This document shows, in pieces, positions 61,170-64,000 of a stretch of 64,000 nucleotides of DNA (position 1 is the first letter of the stretch; each line of letters begins with the position of its first letter). The DNA lies in the NCBI GenBank assembly GCA_044220635.1, contig JBGAQP010000003.1:62001-126000 (forward strand), given 5' to 3'. The DNA comes from JBGAQP01 sp044220635. GTDB lineage: Bacteria > Pseudomonadota > Gammaproteobacteria > Burkholderiales > Usitatibacteraceae. The translations under genes and the position numbers were made by a program. Under the pieces are notes generated by a model. That model worked only from the letters and a program-made list of their open reading frames with translations. It ran no database searches and had not been told where the DNA came from.

Positions 61170-63784
61170 CGGTCGATGCTCCTTTGCAGAAATCCTTCCA
61201 GCGCGGCGGCGAACGCCTCGGGTCGCTCGAGGGGCACGGCGTGGCCGCAGCCGGGGACGACGAGCGCCTCGGCGCGCGGGATGCGCTCGGCCATGAAGCG
61301 CGCGATCGCGACGAACTTCGCGTCGCGCTCCCCGGCCGCCACGAGCGTGGGCATCGTCACACGCGCGAGCACCGGGTGCAGGTCGGGCTGGAAAGCGGTG
61401 CCGAAGGCGCGCAGCGCCGCGGCGAGCCGCGCCGGGTCCTGCGCGAGCCGCTGGCGGTGCATCGCCTCGCGCGACTCCGAGGCGAGATCGCCTTGCGAGG
61501 CGAAGAGCGGCTGCGCCTCCCAGCGGCGGACGAACGCCTCGATGCCGTCTCGCTCGATGGATTGCGCGAGGGCGAGGTCCGCGCTCGCGCGCTCCTCGCG
61601 CTCCCTGGCGAACGCGAGGCCGGGCGAGGCGCCCGCGAGGGCGAGCGCGGCCACGCGCTCCGGGTGCAGGACGGCGAAGGCGAGCGCGAGCCGCCCGCCC
61701 ATGGAATAACCCGCCAGCGCGCAGCGGGCGATGCCGAGCGCGTCGAGCACCGCGGCGAGCGCCGTGCAGAAGGCCTCGCCCCGCCACGCCTCGGGCGGCG
61801 TCGGCGCGGCGCTGCCCCCGTGGCCCGGGAGATCCGGGAAGAAGCACTGGCGCGCGGGAAGCCGCTCGACCACGGCGCGCCAGAACTCCCCGGTCCCGGT
61901 GAAGCCGTGCAGCAGCACGAGGGGCACGTCCGCGGGCACTCCGCGCGAGCGCACCTCCCAGTCCACGCCCGCCGCGTGGACGCGCTCGGAGTGCACGCCC
62001 GCGCGGCGCGCGAGCGAGGCCTGCTCGCGCGCGGTCTCCGCCCGGTCCGTGCGCCACTCGATCACGCGCACGCGCCTGGCCGCGAGCGCCTCGCGCGCGA
62101 GCGCCGCGACCTCCCCGACCGAGGCCGCAAGGCGGTGCTCGATGCCGAAGGCGCGCGTCGCCGCCTCGAGGTCGCAGCCCTGGGGCGTGCCGAAGAGCGG
62201 CTCGAAGGCGCCCTCGTGCCGGGCGATCGGCAGGTGCGAGAAGATCCCGCCGCCGTCGTTGTTCAGGAGGAGGATCGCGAGTCCCTGGGTCGCTTCGCGC
62301 GCCGAGCGCAGTCCGCCGAGGTCGTGCAGGAACGCGAGGTCGCCGGTGACGAGGAGGGTGGGCGCGGCGGTACCGATCGCCACGCCCGCGGCGGTGGAGA
62401 TCGTGCCGTCGATGCCGTTCGCGCCGCGGTTGGCGAAGACCCGCACGTCGCGCTCCGCGCGCGAGGCGTACATCTCGGCCCAGCGGATCGGCATGCTGCT
62501 CGCGAGGACAAGCGCGCCGCCCGCGGGCAGCGCGCCGCAGGCGGCGGCAACCGCCGCGGCCTCGTGAGGAGCCTCGCGGGCGAGGAGGCGGGCGCCGCGC
62601 TCCGCCGCGGCGAGCAATCGCCGCCAATCGTCGGATGCGCCGGCCACACGCCGCGCCGAGGCCGCGAGCGCCGCGCAGAAGTCCCCCGTGGGCGCCACGA
62701 CCACTTCGCCCACGATCGCGTCCGGGTCGCGGCGGCGCTCGTCGGGCTGCACCGCCACGAGGGGCGGGCGATGGCGCGCGAGCCATTGCGCGAGGACCTT
62801 GGAGGTCGGGATGCCCCCGAAGCGAAGGACGAGGTCCGGCGCGAGCGCCGCGATCGCCTCGTCGCGCAGGAACAGGTCCGCGTGGGCGCAGGGGAGGTCG
62901 CCTTCGCCCGCGGCGGCGAAGCGCAGCCCCGAGGCGATGTCCGCGAAGACCGGTGCCCCCAGCGCCTTGGCGAGCGCGAGCACGGCCCCCGCCTCTCCCG
63001 GCGAGGCGGCCTCGGGGCCCGCGAGGATGAGCGGGCGGCTCGCCTGCGCGAAGCGCGCGGCGAGTTCCGATGTCTTCGCGGCGCCCGGCGTGGCGACTCG
63101 CGGCTCGTGACGCTCGCCCTCCGCCGCGGCGCGCGCGCCGGGCGCGAGCTGCACCCAGCGCGCGTCGCACGCGGCCATCGCCGCGGGCTCGGGCACCAGC
63201 GGCTCGCGGAATGGAATGTTCAGGTGCACGGGGCCGGCGGGGCGAGAGCGCGCGGTCGAGCACGCCTCGGCCGCCCACTGCGCGGCGAGCTCGGCCGTGA
63301 CGCCCGCCTCGTCGGGGCACGGCAGGTCGCGGAAGGCGCGCGCGTGCGAGCCGTAGAGATGGAGCTGGTCGATCGTCTGGGGCGCGCCCGCGTTGCGCAG
63401 CTCCGGCGGACGGTCCGCGGTGAGCACGACGAGGGGGACTCCCGCGAGCGCGGCCTCGACCACCGCGGGGAGGAAATTCGCCGCCGCGGTGCCCGAGGTG
63501 CACAGGAGTGCGACCGGCGCGAGGGTGGCCTTCGCGAGGCCGAGAGCGAGGAAGCCGCAGCTCCTTTCGTCCACCTGCACGTGCAGCGCGAGCCGCGAAT
63601 CGGCGTGGGCGGCGAGAGCGAGCGGCGAGGAGCGCGACCCCGGGGCGAGGCAGAAGTGGCGCACGCCGCCGGCCACCAGCCCCTCGAGGAGAGCGCGCGC
63701 GAAGAGGAGGTTCGCCTCGGGAACCGCCGCGCCCGGCGCGAGGCCCGCGGGCTCGCGCACCGCCCTCTCCCCCGCGACGCTCAC
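61166..63784 (-). CDS. menD: MenD-MenH fusion: SEPHCHC synthase joined to SHCHC synthase
   Basis: An 872-residue two-enzyme protein. Residues 1 to about 590 are MenD, the ThDP enzyme that joins 2-oxoglutarate to isochorismate: [89 protein letters not shown]. From about 601 comes a complete MenH alpha/beta hydrolase: [14 protein letters not shown], nucleophile Ser694 in GYSMGG, Asp821 in GERDAKF and His848 in [12 protein letters not shown]. The GTG at 63784 overlaps the menF TGA. No stop or frameshift separates the two halves. Confidence 0.92.
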   Translation of the reverse strand: MSVAGERAVREPAGLAPGAAVPEANLLFARALLEGLVAGGVRHFCLAPGSRSSPLALAAHADSRLALHVQVDERSCGFLALGLAKATLAPVALLCTSGTAAANFLPAVVEAALAGVPLVVLTADRPPELRNAGAPQTIDQLHLYGSHARAFRDLPCPDEAGVTAELAAQWAAEACSTARSRPAGPVHLNIPFREPLVPEPAAMAACDARWVQLAPGARAAAEGERHEPRVATPGAAKTSELAARFAQASRPLILAGPEAASPGEAGAVLALAKALGAPVFADIASGLRFAAAGEGDLPCAHADLFLRDEAIAALAPDLVLRFGGIPTSKVLAQWLARHRPPLVAVQPDERRRDPDAIVGEVVVAPTGDFCAALAASARRVAGASDDWRRLLAAAERGARLLAREAPHEAAAVAAACGALPAGGALVLASSMPIRWAEMYASRAERDVRVFANRGANGIDGTISTAAGVAIGTAAPTLLVTGDLAFLHDLGGLRSAREATQGLAILLLNNDGGGIFSHLPIARHEGAFEPLFGTPQGCDLEAATRAFGIEHRLAASVGEVAALAREALAARRVRVIEWRTDRAETAREQASLARRAGVHSERVHAAGVDWEVRSRGVPADVPLVLLHGFTGTGEFWRAVVERLPARQCFFPDLPGHGGSAAPTPPEAWRGEAFCTALAAVLDALGIARCALAGYSMGGRLALAFAVLHPERVAALALAGASPGLAFAREREERASADLALAQSIERDGIEAFVRRWEAQPLFASQGDLASESREAMHRQRLAQDPARLAAALRAFGTAFQPDLHPVLARVTMPTLVAAGERDAKFVAIARFMAERIPRAEALVVPGCGHAVPLERPEAFAAALEGFLQRSIDR

Positions 63785-63999
63785 GAACGCTCGGCGAACA
63801 GGCTGACGAAGGACGCCGCCTTGCGCGCGGTCTCTTCCCACTCCGCGGCCGGGTCCGAGCCGCGCACGATCCCGGCGCCGCCGAAGGCGGTCATGCGCCG
63901 GCCGCGCACGATCGCCGAGCGGATGGCGACCGCGAAATCGGCCTCGTCGACGCCGACCCAGCCGACGAGGCCCGCGTACCAGCCGCGGGAGCGCCCCTC
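63781..63999 (-). CDS. menF: Isochorismate synthase, C-terminal end only (runs off the window)
   Basis: The last 73 codons of a gene that enters from the right edge. The visible end, [24 protein letters not shown] and [24 protein letters not shown], is the chorismate-binding fold typical of isochorismate/anthranilate synthases; its place directly before menD makes it MenF. The stop overlaps the menDH start by 4 bases. Presumably the first men gene, making isochorismate from chorismate. Confidence 0.88.
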   Translation of the reverse strand, partial: EGRSRGWYAGLVGWVGVDEADFAVAIRSAIVRGRRMTAFGGAGIVRGSDPAAEWEETARKAASFVSLFAERS

Positions 64000-64000
64000 G

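Noticed and set aside
1..64000. CRISPR arrays, tRNA or rRNA genes, insertion sequences, prophage
   Set aside because: No regularly spaced repeats, no tRNA cloverleaf or rRNA core sequences, and no transposase or phage structural genes were found.

Overview
The window is a very GC-rich, densely packed stretch of proteobacterial chromosome, most likely from a betaproteobacterium. The evidence is gene order: dapC-dapD-pilU-dapE-prmB; a PHP phosphatase-yciO-M50 protease-trpS-scpA-scpB-rluB run; yciB-yciI-bolA-ppiC; and purL next to ygfZ. The long form of TrpS and the GcvA-type LysR regulators fit the same group. I cannot fix the genus. There are no rRNA or tRNA genes, no CRISPR array and no insertion sequences; mobile-type DNA is limited to short REP-like palindromes. 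Many genes start with GTG or TTG and overlap the previous stop codon by 4 bases, so translational coupling is the rule.

Layout. 1-1521: 5' end of smc, then queF and an aminoglycoside acetyltransferase-like GNAT. 1713-4101: a sulfite dehydrogenase pair (SorA-like molybdoenzyme and its cytochrome c) and a DMT exporter. 4198-8523: a three-gene surface-glycan operon (two glycosyltransferases and a methyltransferase). 8578-14828: lysine/diaminopimelate genes dapC, dapD and dapE with pilU, two Mpo1-like membrane proteins and prmB. 14895-19407: fadD, pdxH, a ChaC-like cyclotransferase and the first regulator/DUF2917 module. 19385-20776: a diheme oxidoreductase. 21081-28517: an eight-gene operon ending in scpA-scpB-rluB. 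28648-31421: an unknown gene, then yciB-yciI-bolA-ppiC. 31573-34406: an ECF sigma factor locus. 34403-40831: a GNAT, purL, a YgfX-like protein, ygfZ and a second GNAT. 40905-47735: a DMT transporter and a trehalose operon (membrane-anchored OtsA, OtsB, GH15, ROK kinase). 47749-53877: a DUF1223 protein, ppa, an HNH nuclease, a cation/proton antiporter with a 63-residue membrane partner, and a FixJ/MASE1 two-component pair. 53936-57984: a SnoaL-like protein, a MocR regulator and two more DUF2917 modules. 57995-64000: a menaquinone operon read on the minus strand (menF-menDH-menB-menC-menE).

Themes. Precursor and cofactor pathways dominate (DAP, purines, PLP, menaquinone, queuosine). The least explained parts are: (a) three copies of a small DUF2917 protein, each beside a LysR or MocR regulator and usually with another tiny protein; (b) a trehalose-6-phosphate synthase fused to a two-helix sensor-like membrane region; (c) a MenD-MenH fusion; (d) a dispersed GGGGACAGTCCCC palindrome, one copy of which supplies the end of queF; (e) a dapC promoter placed so that the transcript would be leaderless. 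Family assignments come from motif recognition, not database searches.
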